From assembly GCA_028751875.1 (NCBI GenBank), contig CM054165.1, positions 25,205,304 through 25,269,303 on the forward strand: 64,000 nucleotides of DNA. The letters are read 5' to 3'. The DNA comes from Rapana venosa (Eukaryota; Mollusca; Gastropoda; Neogastropoda; Muricidae). The stretch's first letter is position 1. Each line of letters begins with the position of its first letter. The notes beneath the pieces were generated by a model that saw nothing but the letters and a program-made list of their open reading frames with translations, did not search any database and was not told where the DNA came from. A program made the position numbers and the translations under genes. Of this stretch, positions 48,991 to 63,938 are shown piece by piece.

Positions 48991-49324
48991 CCCCGCAAAG
49001 GGATCCATGGCCCACAAAACTCATTGTGTCTCCCGCGGAAATTCTCCCTTTTCTTCAGTCCCCCTGCCTTGGGAAAAGGGTGGAGGAGGGGGAAAGGGAG
49101 GGGCAAAGGGTGGCGGGCTCCCCTCTGTGGGGTAGTGTCCCTTTGACACCCCGAGTCTTGTCGCTCACCTGGGCCCCGAGGGCCCTTCACCGTGTCACCG
49201 ATGTCAGTTGACCACCTGAAGGGGTTCTCGGCTTCGTAGATAAAAACATTGTATTCTTTTTTATTGAAAATTTTGTACTTGAGGTTTTTGTGATCGTTAA
49301 ATTTCCCTTTCAGTTCTTAAAGGG

Positions 49325-49720
49325 TTTTTTGTAGGGTGTGGGGTGTTGGTGTTTTGGGGTTTGGGGTTTGGGGGGGGGTTTTTGGGGTGTGGTTTTTGTG
49401 TGTGTTTTTGTGGGGTTGTGTGTGGTTTTGTTGTTTTAGGGAAAATTTTATGTACGTGTTATGTTTTGTGAAAATAGTGTGTATGTATTGTGTTATGTGT
49501 GTATGTATAAAGGTTTTGTGTGGTATGTGTAGAAGTGTTTTGTGTGAGTATGTATGTTGTGTAAAGTGATATATATTTATAATTATATATATATAAAAAT
49601 ATAAAATATATATAATATATATAAAATATAATAACATTTTGTGGTGTTTGTTGTGTGTGTGTGTTGTTGTGTGTTGTGTGTGGTGGTGTGGTGGTGTGTG
49701 TGTGGGGTGTTTTGTTTCTT
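49325..49720. repeat. GT-rich and AT-rich low-complexity tract
   Basis: Degenerate GTGTTT/GTGTG words with a TATATA core (49570-49630), ending 15 bp before exon d. Confidence 0.8.
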
Positions 49721-49735
49721 GGGATTTATTTTCAG

Positions 49736-49877
49736 GAGGGCGAAACATTGACTTTCTACGGCGTTCCCGGTTTTATGTCCTGCCTTGGGCAGGCAAAGTG
49801 TTCCTCAACCCGTTTTTTTTGGGTCGCTTTCCCTCGATGCCCGTTCACCATTTCCCGTGTCCCGCCATCCTGGTGAA
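49736..49877 (+). CDS. SLC22 transporter exon d (TM7-TM8), frameshifted
   Basis: A ttttcag acceptor precedes GAGGGCGAAACATTG, and the exon ends at AA before gtgagtg. Pieces in different frames match the SLC22 TM7-TM8 region: TLTFYGV (the usual x-L-x-(Y/F)-Y-G block, 49747-49767), KVFLNPFFLG (49796-49825) and PAILVK (49862 on). TG+G from exon c gives Trp, and AA+G to exon e gives Lys, so both outer phases fit. The length of 142 is one base off the expected 3n, so at least one net indel exists inside, probably in the T run at 49813-49820. The surrounding sequence is noisy, which favours consensus error over true loss. Confidence 0.72.
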
Positions 49878-50310
49878 GTGAGTGCTTGTTTTTTGTTTGC
49901 CTTTCTGCTGTTGTTTTTAAACTCCCCGTTTTTTTGCTTGCTGTTTTTTTTTGGGTTTCTGGTTTTATAAATATTAAATATATAATTCAGAAAAACCCTG
50001 AATATTATACATACACAAATTGAGAGGCATTAAAAAGCGGGAAAAACTTTTGGCATGCTCAAAAAAACGATAAACCCACTAAGCTTGGCACTATTGAGCA
50101 AAAAAGCCAAAATAATTCCAAAGGGAGCGCTTCCCCAAAAACCTTTTTAGAGCAAACAGGGGAGAAACTGTAACGTTTTCTTTTGGTGGCAGACAGAACA
50201 TTAAAGGAAAAAAAAAAAAGAAAAAGAAAAAAAGCCCACCCTTTTGTTTGTTTTTGGGGGAGCCTTCCCCAGCAAACACTGGGGTCGTCCCCTCGGGCCC
50301 GACTGGTGGG
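49878..50310. other. Noisy intron sequence
   Basis: No feature beyond an A-rich patch (50203-50233). 50040-50310 is readable but unassigned. Confidence 0.5.
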
Positions 50311-53300
50311 TTGCCTGAACATCCAACACACCCCACACACCACATCAAAACCCCAGCATTCCCCAAAACACCACACACATCCAGCATCACTCAGAAAATC
50401 CAAACACCCCCACAAAACAAAGGGCCAGCATCACTCAGACATCCAAAACACCACCACACATCCAACATCACTCAGACAAACCCACCCCCACACCAGCATC
50501 CCCCAACCCTCCAAAACCAAACCCCACACCACAAACCACATCACTCAAACAACCAACACACCAAAACACACATCCACATCACTCAACCCCCACACAAAAC
50601 ATCCAGCAAACACTCTGAAAAGGGGGAATTTGTTTTTTTTTATTAAAAAAATTTTAAAAATTTTTTTGGGGTTTTTTTTGTTGTCCCCCAAACCTTTTCC
50701 AAAATTCAAAAACCACCCCCTTTCCCGCCCCAAAAACCCCCAAAACCCCTTTTTCCCCTCCCCCCCAAAACCCTTCCCATCCTCGGCACCCCCCCCAAAC
50801 CCCCCTGCTCCTGGACTCCCCCCCCCTGCTATAAATTTAAAAAAAAGATACCAGAAATAAAAAACCCACAAACTTTGCATATAGGACCAAAAACCCCCAA
50901 ACCCCACTACTCAGCCCCCCAAAAAAACCCAAAACTAAACCCCCCAACACTAAAACAAAAAATTTACTCCATAACCCCCCAAAAAATTAATAAAAAAAAA
51001 AAAAAACACCGTTTTCGCCTCCCCAACACCCCCCTCACCCAAAAATCCAACAAAACCCAAAAAACCCCGCACCAACTCCCACAAAATTAAACCCACACCA
51101 ACCCACCCCCACACATCCCACATCAACATCCAACCCACACCATTCGCTTCAGGACATCCCACACACACATCAGCATCCTCAGACATCCAACACATCAACA
51201 CACATTCGTGCATTGAGTCGCATGCGTTTCTCCAACATTATCTGTCCGATGTTATCAGGACATCCAATACACACAATCCAGCATACTCTGGACTTTCAAT
51301 ACACTACCACCAACTTGCAGTCAGTTTCCAACACAATCAGCATCCACTCGACATCCAACACAACACACAATCCAGCTCACTCGGACATCCGACCACAATC
51401 ACAAGTCATTGTCATCCCTTTAGAGCACAACACATGCATCGCTTTTTGGCATCACAACAAAAATCAAAAACATCGATTCAACAACACAATCCAGCATAAT
51501 AGAAAAATCCCAAAACAACTTCTTAGCATCAGCTAGACCCAAACACCAGCAAGCCGTCCACACACCTTACCACACACCACGTCAGACCTACGTTCACTGC
51601 AGACATCACCACCAGAAATAGATCAAGACAATCAACACAACACACCATCGATCCTCGCATCACTCCCAACACACCAGCATCATCACCCGCACACACAATC
51701 GAGCTCACTCAGACATCCAAACACACAACATCCAGCATCACTCAGACATCCACACACCACACAACATCCAGCATCACTAGACATCAACACACCACACACA
51801 TCCAGCATTCACTCAGACATCCACACACACAATCCAGCACATCACTCCAACATACACACACACCAAAATCCAGCATCACTCAGAAATCCAAACACACCAC
51901 ACACACACATCCAGCATTCACTCAGACACCCCAAACACACCAAACACACATCCCAGCATCACTCAGCATCCCACACCACACCACACACAAATCCAAGCAC
52001 ACACTCAGCATCATCAACACCACACCCCACACACATCCAGCATCACTCAGACATCCAACAACACCACACAACATCCAGCATTCACTCAGACATCCCACAC
52101 ACACACCACACACCCAGCATCCAACACAGACATCACCAGACATCAACACAACACACATCCAGCATCACTCAGTACATCCACACACCACACACACATCATC
52201 AGCATATCACTCAAACCATCACTCCCCCCCCCCCCCACCAACCCACAACCACAACCATCAGCATCACTCGCATCCACACACACACACACACATCCAGCAT
52301 CACTCAGACATCCCACAAAAACACACACAACACACAGCACACTCAGACATCCAACCACAACACTCCAGCATCCCAGACATCCACACACCACACACACATC
52401 CAGCATCACTCAGACATCCAACACACCACACCATCCTCACTCAGCATCCAACACACACACATCCAGCATCACTCAGCATCCCCACCCACCACACCACACA
52501 ACATCCAGCATCACTCAGTACATCCCACACACACACACACCCTAGCATCACTCAGACATCCACACCCCCACACCACACACACACACCAGCATCACTCAAA
52601 ATACCACACACCACAACACATCCAGCATCACTCAGACATCCAACCACACACACACACATCTAGCATCACTCAGATCCCAACCACACACACACACACACAC
52701 ATCTCAGCATCACTCAGACATCCACACACACACCACACAACACACATCTCAGCATCCCACACACATCAGCATCACTCAGCACTACCACACACATCCAGCA
52801 TCACTCGGGACACAACCAACACACACATCCAGCATCACTCAGACATCCCACCACCCCACACCATCCAGCATCACTCGACATCCCCACGCCACCACACACT
52901 CCACATCACTCAGACACCCACACCACACACACACATCCAGCATCACTCAGACATACACACACACAAATCAGCATCACTCAGACATCCCACACACAACACA
53001 CACCAGCATCACACACCAACACACCACACACATCCAGCATCACTCAGACAATCCACACACCACAACATCTAGCATCACTCAGACATCCCCCCCCACACAC
53101 ACACACATCTAGCATCACTCAGACATCCCAACACACACATCTCGCATCACTCAGGACATCCACCACCACACACATCCACATCCGCATCACTCAGTCATCC
53201 CACACCACACACACACATCCAGCATCACTCAGACAACCCCAAACACACCACCACTTTAGCATCACTCAGACATCCCACCCAACTCAGCATCACTCAACAT

Positions 53301-55261
53301 CCCACACACCACACATCAGCATCACTCGGGACAACCCACACACCACACACATCCACACACTCACATCCACACACCACACACTCTAGCATCCCCAACATCC
53401 ACCACACACCACCACCAGCATCACTCAGACATCCCACACACACACACACACCCTAGCATCACTCAGACATCCACACACACACACACATCATACTCCCAAA
53501 AACCAACACCACACACATCCCAGCATTCACTCAGACCATCCCACCCCACCACACACAACCCCAATCCAGCATCACTCAGACATCCCACACACAAATTCAG
53601 CATCACTCAGACCATCCCCACCCCCACACACACACCCCACACCCCACACACACATCCAGCATCCCCTCCAAAACATCCCACACACAAATTCAGCATCACT
53701 CAGACATCCCACACACACACACACACCACACACCACACACAATCCAGCATCACTCAGACATCCCACACACCACACCCCAGCATCACTCAGATATCCCCCC
53801 CCCCCCACACACACACACATATTGCATCACTCAGACACCCCAAACAAAACACACCAAAGCATCACTCAGCACATACCACACACACATTCCAGCATCACTC
53901 AGACATCCCACACACCACACACATCCAGCATCACTCAGACATCCCAACACACCACACCACACCATCCAGCATCACTCAGACATCCACACACCACACACAC
54001 ATCCAGCATCACTCAGCATCCCCACACACACACATTCTAGCATCACTCAGACATCCCACACACACACACACACACCACACATCCAGCATCACTCAGACAT
54101 ACCACACACAATCAGCATCACTCAGACATTCCACACTCACATCACACACACCAGAAAATCCCTCACAACACCCACACACACATCCAGCATCACTCAGATA
54201 TCCCACAACAGCACACACACACCCCACATCCAGCATCACTCAGTCTCCCAACACCACATCCAGCATCACTCAGTCATCCCCCCACACCACATCCACATCA
54301 CTCAGTCATCCCACACACCACCACACATCTCAGCATCCCACACAACACCCACACACCAGCATCACTCAGTCATCCCACACACACACCACACATCCAGCAT
54401 CACTCAGACACCCCACACACACACACACACATCCAGCATCACTCAGACATCCAACAACACACCACACAAAATCCAGCATCACTCAGTCATCCCACACACA
54501 CACACACATCCAGCATCACTCAGACATCCCAAACCACCACACACAAATCCAGCATCACTCAGTCACCCCCACAACTACACACACACACCCACACACACAT
54601 CAGCATCACTCAGTCATCCCACACACCACACATACCCAAGCATCACTCAGTATCCCACACACACCAACACACATCCAGTATCACTCAGAAATCCCACACA
54701 CCACACATCGCATACATCAGCACCACACACACATCCACATCACTCGTACCCACACACATCCCCACCACCCAGCGTCACTCAGATTAACACCAGCACCACA
54801 ATCCAAGCATCACTCAGTCATCGCCCACACCACACACACACATCCAGCATCACTCAGACATCCCACACACCACACACATCCAGCATCACTCAGAATCATC
54901 ACACCACACCACACACATCCAGCATCACTCATCATGTAATCCCACACACCACACACATCCATGCATCACTCAGTCATCACATACACACACACACATACAC
55001 ACATCCAGCATCACTCAGTCTACCCCACACACACACATAATCCACATCCCCACCCACCATTACCTGGTCATCTCACACACCACACACATCACAAACACCA
55101 CACACATCACACACGCATCACAGCACATCACAAAACCCACATCACTCATCATACCACACACCACACACATCCAGCATCACTCAGAATCCCAACAAAAAAA
55201 CACAACACACATCACGTCATTTCAGTCATTACACCACACACACACACAACCACACACACAT

Positions 55262-55292
<31 letters not shown>

Positions 55293-56830
55293 ATCATCCA
55301 CACACCACACATCACATCACCAAAAACACACACACACACACACATCCAGCATCACTCAGTACATACACAACACCACACACATCCAGCATCACTCCAGACA
55401 TCCCACACACAACACACACGCCACACACACACACACAACATCCACCACTCAACCATCCCACACCACCACACACATCCAGCATCACTCAGTCATCCCACAC
55501 ACACACACACACCCAGCATCACTCAGACATCCACACACCAACACCACACACATCCAGCATCACTCAGTCATCCCACACACCACACACACATCTAGCATCA
55601 CTCAGACATCCCACACACCACACACACACACATCCAGCATCACTCAGACATCCCAAAACCCCACACACGACACCACCCCCACACAACATCCAGCATCACT
55701 CAGACATCCCCCACACACACACGACCACACCACACACATCCAGCATCACTCAGACATCCCACACCCACAACACACACACACACCCACACACACACCACAC
55801 CCACTCAGAACACCCCCACACACACACATCCAGCATCACTCAGACACACCACACACATCCAGCATCACTCAGACATACCACACACACAACACATCCGCAT
55901 CACTCAGACACACCACACACATCCAGCATCACTCAGACATCCCACACACATCCAGCATCACTCAGACATACCACACACCACACACATCCAGCATCACTCA
56001 GACTCCCCACACACACACACATCCAGCATCACTCAGACACACCACAACATCCAGCATCACTCAGACACACCACACACATCCAGCATCACTCAGAACATAC
56101 CACACACCACACACATCCAGCATCACTCAGACATCCCACACACATCCAGCATCACTCAGAATCCACACACCACACACACACATCCAGCATCACTCAGACA
56201 TCCCACACACACACACACATCCAGCATCACTCAGACACACCACACACATCCAGCATCACTCAGACATACCACACCCACACACATCCAGCATCACTCAGAC
56301 ATCCCACACACCACACACACACATCCAGCATCACTCAGACACACCACACACATCCAGCATCACTCAGACATCCCACACACCACACACACACATCCAGCAT
56401 CACTCAGACATCCCACACACACACACACAATCCAGCATCACTCAGACCCACCACACCCCAAACACACATCCAGCATCACTCAGACATCCCACACACCACA
56501 CACACACATCCAGCATCACTCAGACACACCACACACCACACACATCCAGCATCACTCAGACATCCCACACACCACACACACACACATCCAGCATCACTCA
56601 GACACACCACACACATTCAGCATCACTCAGACATCCCACACACCACACACACACATCCAGCATCACTCAGACATACCACACACCACACACATCCAGCATC
56701 ACTCAGACATCCCACACACCACACACACACATCCAGCATCACTCAGACATCACACCACACACACACACACACACACACCACACATCCAGCATCACTCAGA
56801 TATCCCACACACCACACACATCCAGCATCC
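50311..56830. repeat. ~36-bp CA-rich satellite (ATCCAGCATCACTCAGACAT unit)
   Basis: About 6.5 kb of tandem units: ACATCCAGCATCACTCAGAC then ATCCCACACACCACAC, with length varying through the CA run. 50.64-51.2 kb is noisy. Uniformity rises toward 55-56.8 kb, where a frame of over 600 codons rich in His/Thr/Ser stays open. This is a satellite, not a gene. Confidence 0.96.
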
Positions 56831-57384
56831 AAGGCCCAGTGCTTACTTAGCGCGCCCCCTCCATTCACCAAGTCCACTGCAGTCCACGCCTGCTGCAGGG
56901 ACCACCAGCTGGGCTGCAATGGGCTGGGGTAGACAGCAGCTGAGAGCAGCTACAAGTGGGGGAACTGACAGCTGCCACCTTCAGGGAATCACTGTGAGGT
57001 CAACAGTACACACGGAATGAGTAGTTTGCCTGTATGAGTCTTTTCAAACACCTCGCCACATAGACACCCATACTTAAACTTCGGAGTACTTTGTCCTTCC
57101 TGTCTTTAAATGAGAGTGCGTGCAGGGTGTTGAGCTAAAGAGCTTGGCATGGCTGAAGACAACGTCAGTATCGTATCACACCTGACAACACGACAACATA
57201 TGATTTAATGCCGGCCCTCGTACTTGGCTGACTGACACCAGTCACTGACGTGACATGACATGACAGTGCTTTTGGCCATGTGTATAGTGTGGCCACTGCA
57301 ATTTGCTGACTTCACTTGTTTTGACCTTACGTGGCGTTATTTATTCTTTTATTTCAAGGATAATGTAATAAGCACTCGTGTGCT
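56831..57384. other. Unassigned intron sequence
   Basis: Clean unique-looking DNA. Open frames here show no family similarity. Confidence 0.5.
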
Positions 57385-57672
57385 TTTTTTACATACAGTC
57401 CCCGTGGGTATGCAGTTGTGTAAATTTTTCATCAGTTCCCAACGACCTACTCTTCCGAAAAGCGGAACGGGTTTAAACGTGTGCGCAAGATGTTCTGCGT
57501 GTGTTCGCACACGGGACCTCGGCTTACAGTCTCATCCGAAGGACTTTTAGGGGAAAGTGGATTCGGCACTTATGTTAACTCCAGAGGAAAAATCCCCCTG
57601 AACGAGATTCGAACCCGGGTCATCAGATAACGAGCGTATCTTCTAACCATCAGGCTATCCCGTCCGGTCCCT
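57385..57672 (-). mobile_element. tRNA-derived SINE (family D), reverse
   Basis: Minus strand: CCGGACGGGATAGCCTGATG (about 57667-57648, A box), GATGACCCGGGTTCGAATC (57624-57606, B box), then GGATGAGACTGTAAGCCGAG, GTCCCGTGTGCGAACACACG and AACCCGTTCCGCTTTTCGG. The full head makes this the best-preserved copy of the family in the window. Confidence 0.88.
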
Positions 57673-57850
57673 GTAATGTGACGTGGCTTGTCTTAATGTG
57701 ACATGACATGATTTGACATGAATTGACATTACATGACTTGATATGATCTGACCTGACATGACTTGAATGACATGAATTGGCATGACTTGACGTGACTTGA
57801 ATTGGCATGGTTTGACGTGACGTAACGTGACTTGACTTCACATGACTTGA
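57673..57850. repeat. TGACATGACT pentamer/decamer array
   Basis: Degenerate 5-bp periodicity (TGACA, TGACT, TGATT) over about 180 bp, next to the SINE head. Confidence 0.9.
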
Positions 57851-58995
57851 CTTAGACTTACGTAAACTCAGTGGAAGTGTTTGTCAGTGATTGATATAAG
57901 CTAAGTGCTAAGGATTCATATACTCAAATGTTGTCATGCTTTCAAATATTATGTTGAGATTGCTTTCATTACAAGCTGTACTCTCCTTTAAAGAAGAAAA
58001 GATCACTGAAGATGAAGTAAGGCTGCCTTTAACCTTCGCTGTGCGTTGGCTTTTTTCGACGCCCTGTACCTTCTGGGTGTACAGCCAACCATGGTTTTAG
58101 GGTAGGCATAACCTGCCACCCTACCTCCTGGGTATACAGCCACCCATGGTTTTGGGGTAGGCATAACCTGCCACCCTACTCCTGGGTGTACAACCACCCA
58201 TTGTGCTTGGATTGAAACTAAACCTCTCGCCTTGTGTGAAGCAGAAGGCCAAAGTTCTTTCTTTATGCTGTGGATGCATAGCAAAGCCATGATTTGAAGA
58301 GACTCCTCACTGTCTACATCCTGGATGTTGAGTAACCTAAGCTTCCTACAGAGGACTCTGCCTATATGTGTAAGTAGGTTTGCCAGAAGGGACAGTGCTT
58401 TTCATACAATAGATCTAGTACTTGAGGTGCATAAAAGGTATGCACTGAAACATACAAACACATACACTGGAGCTATAAGAAAAGAAAACAGCCTGTTACT
58501 TTACAGTGCACTCTTCTGCCAATACCTTTACCACTGTACTATTAATTTAATAATAATAATAATAATAATAATTAAAAACAATAATAAAAAATGAACATTT
58601 AGAGTGCAAGTATCACCAGATCTGCCCTAAGCATATCAATCTGTGTCATGATGTGTTTAAGGTTTACATGTCAAAAAGTCCAAATCAACAGCCTATCATA
58701 GATCTATGTAATAGCACCCCAATCCCCCCTTTGAATGCAATCTCACAGATGATCTATGTAATAGCATGCCTTTGACATTGTGGACCTTCCATCCCCACCC
58801 CCACCCATTGAATGCATCTTGGTGGGACTCTGTATAAGTATGTGAGTGTGCATATGGACTCTGCAGTATACATGTAATAAATCAGAAGTGGAACAGATTG
58901 GCAAAAACAAGGAATGGTCAGTCCAATCTTCGACACTATCTCGCCTCTGGGAGAAAGAAAATATTATGAAAGAGCTAGAGAGACAACGGCAAATA
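57851..58995. other. Intron sequence with a small ~55-bp repeat
   Basis: 58060-58205 holds about 2.5 copies of a unit with CTGGGTGTACAGCCAACCAT and GGTAGGCATAACCTGCCACC. (TAA)n lies at 58547-58572. The rest is unassigned. Confidence 0.7.
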
Positions 58996-58997
58996 AA

Positions 58998-61222
<2,225 letters not shown>

Positions 61223-61291
61223 GAGGTGGACATGGCTGTTGTGGTGTGAGGGGTTATTTCCCTGTCTGTCTGTCTGTCTGTGTGTGGTCAG

Positions 61292-61374
61292 GGTGGCCAG
61301 GCGTGGAGCGGCCTGCCTGCTGCTCTTCCTGTGCTCCATCACGGCATTCGCCATTCTGGTGGTGGACCATGCAG
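61292..61374 (+). CDS. SLC22 transporter exon e (TM9)
   Basis: An 83-base exon: gtcag acceptor, first G completes AA+G (Lys), ends GCA G before gtgctc (phase 1). It reads VARRGAACLLLFLCSITAFA then ILVVDHA. The Arg pair precedes a hydrophobic span of about 19 residues that fits TM9. The preceding polypyrimidine region is made of CTGT tetramers (61258-61282). Confidence 0.85.
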
Positions 61375-61483
61375 GTGCTCACCCTCTCCCCTCACTCCCC
61401 CTCACATGGCTGATCAGCTTTCTTTTTGCTATGTGTTTTCTTGACGTTGTTTTGTTTTACAATTTCATGTGTTATTTATACGT

Positions 61484-61838
61484 CAGGTGGATGTGGTGGT
61501 CTGGAGGTCACGCACGTTGTCTAGAAAGTGAAATGTCCGGGTTTGATCCCCGTTTGTGCCCGCTAAAACCGTGACTGGTGGTCTCTATGCTTGTCATTTA
61601 CATGAGATAATAAACCGCAGTTCCGTATTGCAAACGCATTTAGCGCACGTAAAAGAGCCTACGGCAACATGGGAGTTGTCCCTGGCAAGTTTGGTAGAAA
61701 AAGCCGCTTAAATAGGGAACCAAATACACATGCAGACAGGAAAAGGAAAAAAATGGGTGGCGCTGCTCTTGTGGCGAAACGCTCTCCCCGGGGAGAGCAG
61801 CCTGAATTTTACGCAGTGAAATCTGCCGTGAAGTAAAG
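61484..61838 (+). mobile_element. tRNA-derived SINE (family D, long form)
   Basis: The head has TGTCCGGGTTTGATCCCCG (61534-61552). The core is GAGATAATAAACCGCAG, TTTAGCGCACGTAAAAGAGC, CTACGGCAACATGGGAGTTG and TCCCTGGCAAG. It ends with the perfect palindrome GCTCTCCCCGGGGAGAGC (61781-61798) and GAAATCTGCCGTGAAG. I recognise this layout from gastropod genomes. Confidence 0.88.
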
Positions 61839-62129
61839 TGGTCTATTTGACTGTTTTTCACTCTGGGCTAGAGCTCCAAGGTTCATCAATGGTGAGATGT
61901 TCTGTGTATGCCATCGTTTTTGCCCACCATGTTTATTCTAGTTATGGTATTAAATTCTGTATCTATCTTTTTTGTTTTGATTTTTTCAAGGTTTTACGTT
62001 ATTTTGTATTATTTTATTGTGTTTTACCTTCAGTATGCTTTTGTTCTATTTTGTTATTTTGTGTTATCTCCTCAATTTGTTGGACTTTTTAAACTTTTTA
62101 AATATCATTGTATTTCATCCTTTTTTCCA

Positions 62130-62760
62130 GAGGTTTCTTCTCTTCTTCTTCTTCTTCTTCTTCTTCTTCTTCTTCTTCTTCTTCTTCTTCTTCTTCTTCT
62201 TCTTCTCTTCTTTTGCAATTCTTCTTCGCATTTCTTCTTCTTCTTCTTCGCAATTCTTCTTCTTCTTCTTTGCAAATCTTTTTCTTCTTCGCAATTCTTC
62301 TTCGCAATTCTTCTTCTTCTTCTTCTTCTTCTTCTTCTTCTTCTTCTTCTTCTTCTTCTTCTTCTTCTTCTTCTTCTTCTTCTTCTTCTTCTTCTTCTTC
62401 TTCTTCTTCTTCGTCTTCTTTGCAATTCGTCTTCTTTGCAATTCTTCTTCTTTGCAATTATCTTCTTTGCATTTTTTCTTCGCAATTCTTCTACTTCGCA
62501 ATTCTTCTACTTCGCAATTCATCTTCTTTGCAATTCCTGTTGTTGTTGTTGTTCTTCTTCTTCTTCTTCGAAATTCTTCTTCGTAATTTTTCTTCGAAAT
62601 TCTTCTACGCAATTCTTCCTCTTGTTCACAGTTATCCTTCTTTGCAATTCTTCTTTTCCTTTTTATATGTTTTCTTCTCTACAATTCTTGTTCTTCGTTT
62701 TTGCAATTCTTCTTTCTCTCCTCCTCGTCTACCTTCATTTCGCTCCATCTACTACAGTCT
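62130..62760. repeat. Compound TTC microsatellite with GCAATTC interruptions
   Basis: (TTC)n 62139-62205 and 62300-62412, broken by GCAATTCTTCTTC units. It is the reverse complement of the compound repeat at 3.38-4.03 kb. Phe, Ser, Leu and Lys/Arg/Glu frames are artefacts. Confidence 0.95.
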
Positions 62761-62765
62761 ACTTC

Positions 62766-62815
62766 TAATAATAATAATAATATATGGAATTTATATAGCG
62801 CTGAATCTTGTAAGA
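62766..62815 (-). mobile_element. SINE tail (ATA)n-TATGGAATTTATATAGCGC
   Basis: A short copy of the tail seen at 44.70 and 30.00 kb: (TAA)n then TATGGAATTTATATAGCGC (62783-62801) and TGAATCTTGTAA. GATGGTGATG repeats follow at 62833-62870. Confidence 0.8.
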
Positions 62816-62958
62816 AAACAAACAAACAGGACGCTGATGGTAATGGTGATGATAATGGTGATGATGGTGAGGACAAAGATACCGTTCAAGATGTCGAAAA
62901 CATCAATCTGCATGCAATGACAAACTAGCAATGACCTTGTCCTGTTTGCTGTTTGCAG

Positions 62959-63079
62959 CCCCTGAAGAGGTCAAGGGTACATTGGTGAGGGTCATCGCTA
63001 TCTGCAATAAGATGTTCATCTCTTTCTCCTGGTGCACGATGTATGTCTTCACTGCAGAACTCTACCCCACTGTCATCAG
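62959..63079 (+). CDS. SLC22 transporter exon f (TM10, ELYPT)
   Basis: A 121-base exon between gtttgcag and gtgaac. G+CC joins it to exon e (Ala). It reads PEEVKGTLVRVIAICNKMF, ISFSWCTMYVFTAELYPTVI, and AG + A makes Arg with the next exon. The A/T-E-L-(Y/F)-P-T-x-x-R motif after TM10 is diagnostic of SLC22 and related MFS sugar-porter folds. The sequence is clean and the frame intact. Confidence 0.93.
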
Positions 63080-63087
63080 GTGAACGT

Positions 63088-63275
63088 CTTTATCTGTCAC
63101 ATCAGGTCAACTCAGGTCAGGTCAGATCAAGTCAAGTCACATCAATTGAAGTCAGGCCAAGTCAAATTAAACCAAGGCAAGTCAGGTCAAATCATGTCGG
63201 GTCAAGTCATGTCAATTTAGTCAAGACGGGTCAAGTCGATCAAAGTCAATTTGAGTCAAGTCAAGTCTAGCCAAA
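63088..63275. repeat. GTCAA/GTCAG pentamer array
   Basis: About 180 bp of degenerate 5-bp units (GTCAA, GTCAG, ATCAA) starting 8 bases after the exon f donor. The unit is the reverse complement of the TGAC pentamers at 57.67 kb. Confidence 0.9.
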
Positions 63276-63604
63276 GTTGAATTATTATTTTGAAAAAAGT
63301 TCGGACACATAAAAAACATGCACAAAACCAACCAATGTATGTCAAGTCAAGTCAAACCCTTTACCCCCAACACCAATCTGGGCACATGGTAAAACATACA
63401 CAAAACGAACCAAGGTATAATCAGAAGTCGATATTGCCATCATTTCATAATTCAAACAAACAAACAAACCCTAATATTTAGGAACATGGAAAAACATATT
63501 TATACCCAAAAATAGTCATGGTATACTCAGCATTCGTTATTTCCATAATTTCTTTGAACAAACAAGTATACGTAAAGAATCAAAATAAAATGTTGATAAC
63601 TGTC
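63276..63604. other. Unassigned intron sequence
   Basis: Contains two diverged copies of an ACATGGNAAAACATA.ACAAAAC-like segment (63300-63345 and 63385-63410). Nothing coding. Confidence 0.5.
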
Positions 63605-63676
63605 TCTCTCACACACACCCACACACGCACGCACACACAAACAGAGTCACTATCTGCATGCAACTGTCAATCTGTC

Positions 63677-63771
<95 letters not shown>

Positions 63772-63868
63772 GTCACTTTCTGCATGTGCCTGTCTATCTG
63801 TCTGTCTGTCTGTAGCTGTGTCTGTGATTGTTTCTGTCTGTCTGTCCGTTTCTCTCTCCCCACTGCTT
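63605..63868. repeat. (CA)n, (CT)n and TCTG microsatellites
   Basis: CA at 63610-63640, CT at 63682-63766, CTGT at 63790-63845. Confidence 0.93.
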
Positions 63869-63938
63869 TAACTAGGTGTCTTTTTCATTCATGGATTTGT
63901 ATTTTGGTGACGTTAAACATCAGTCCATTCATCCCCAG

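Noticed and set aside
54961..56850. A 629-codon open frame, His/Thr/Ser-rich
   Set aside because: It is the CA-rich ~36-bp satellite read in a frame without stops. There is no domain, and it is continuous with the rest of the array.
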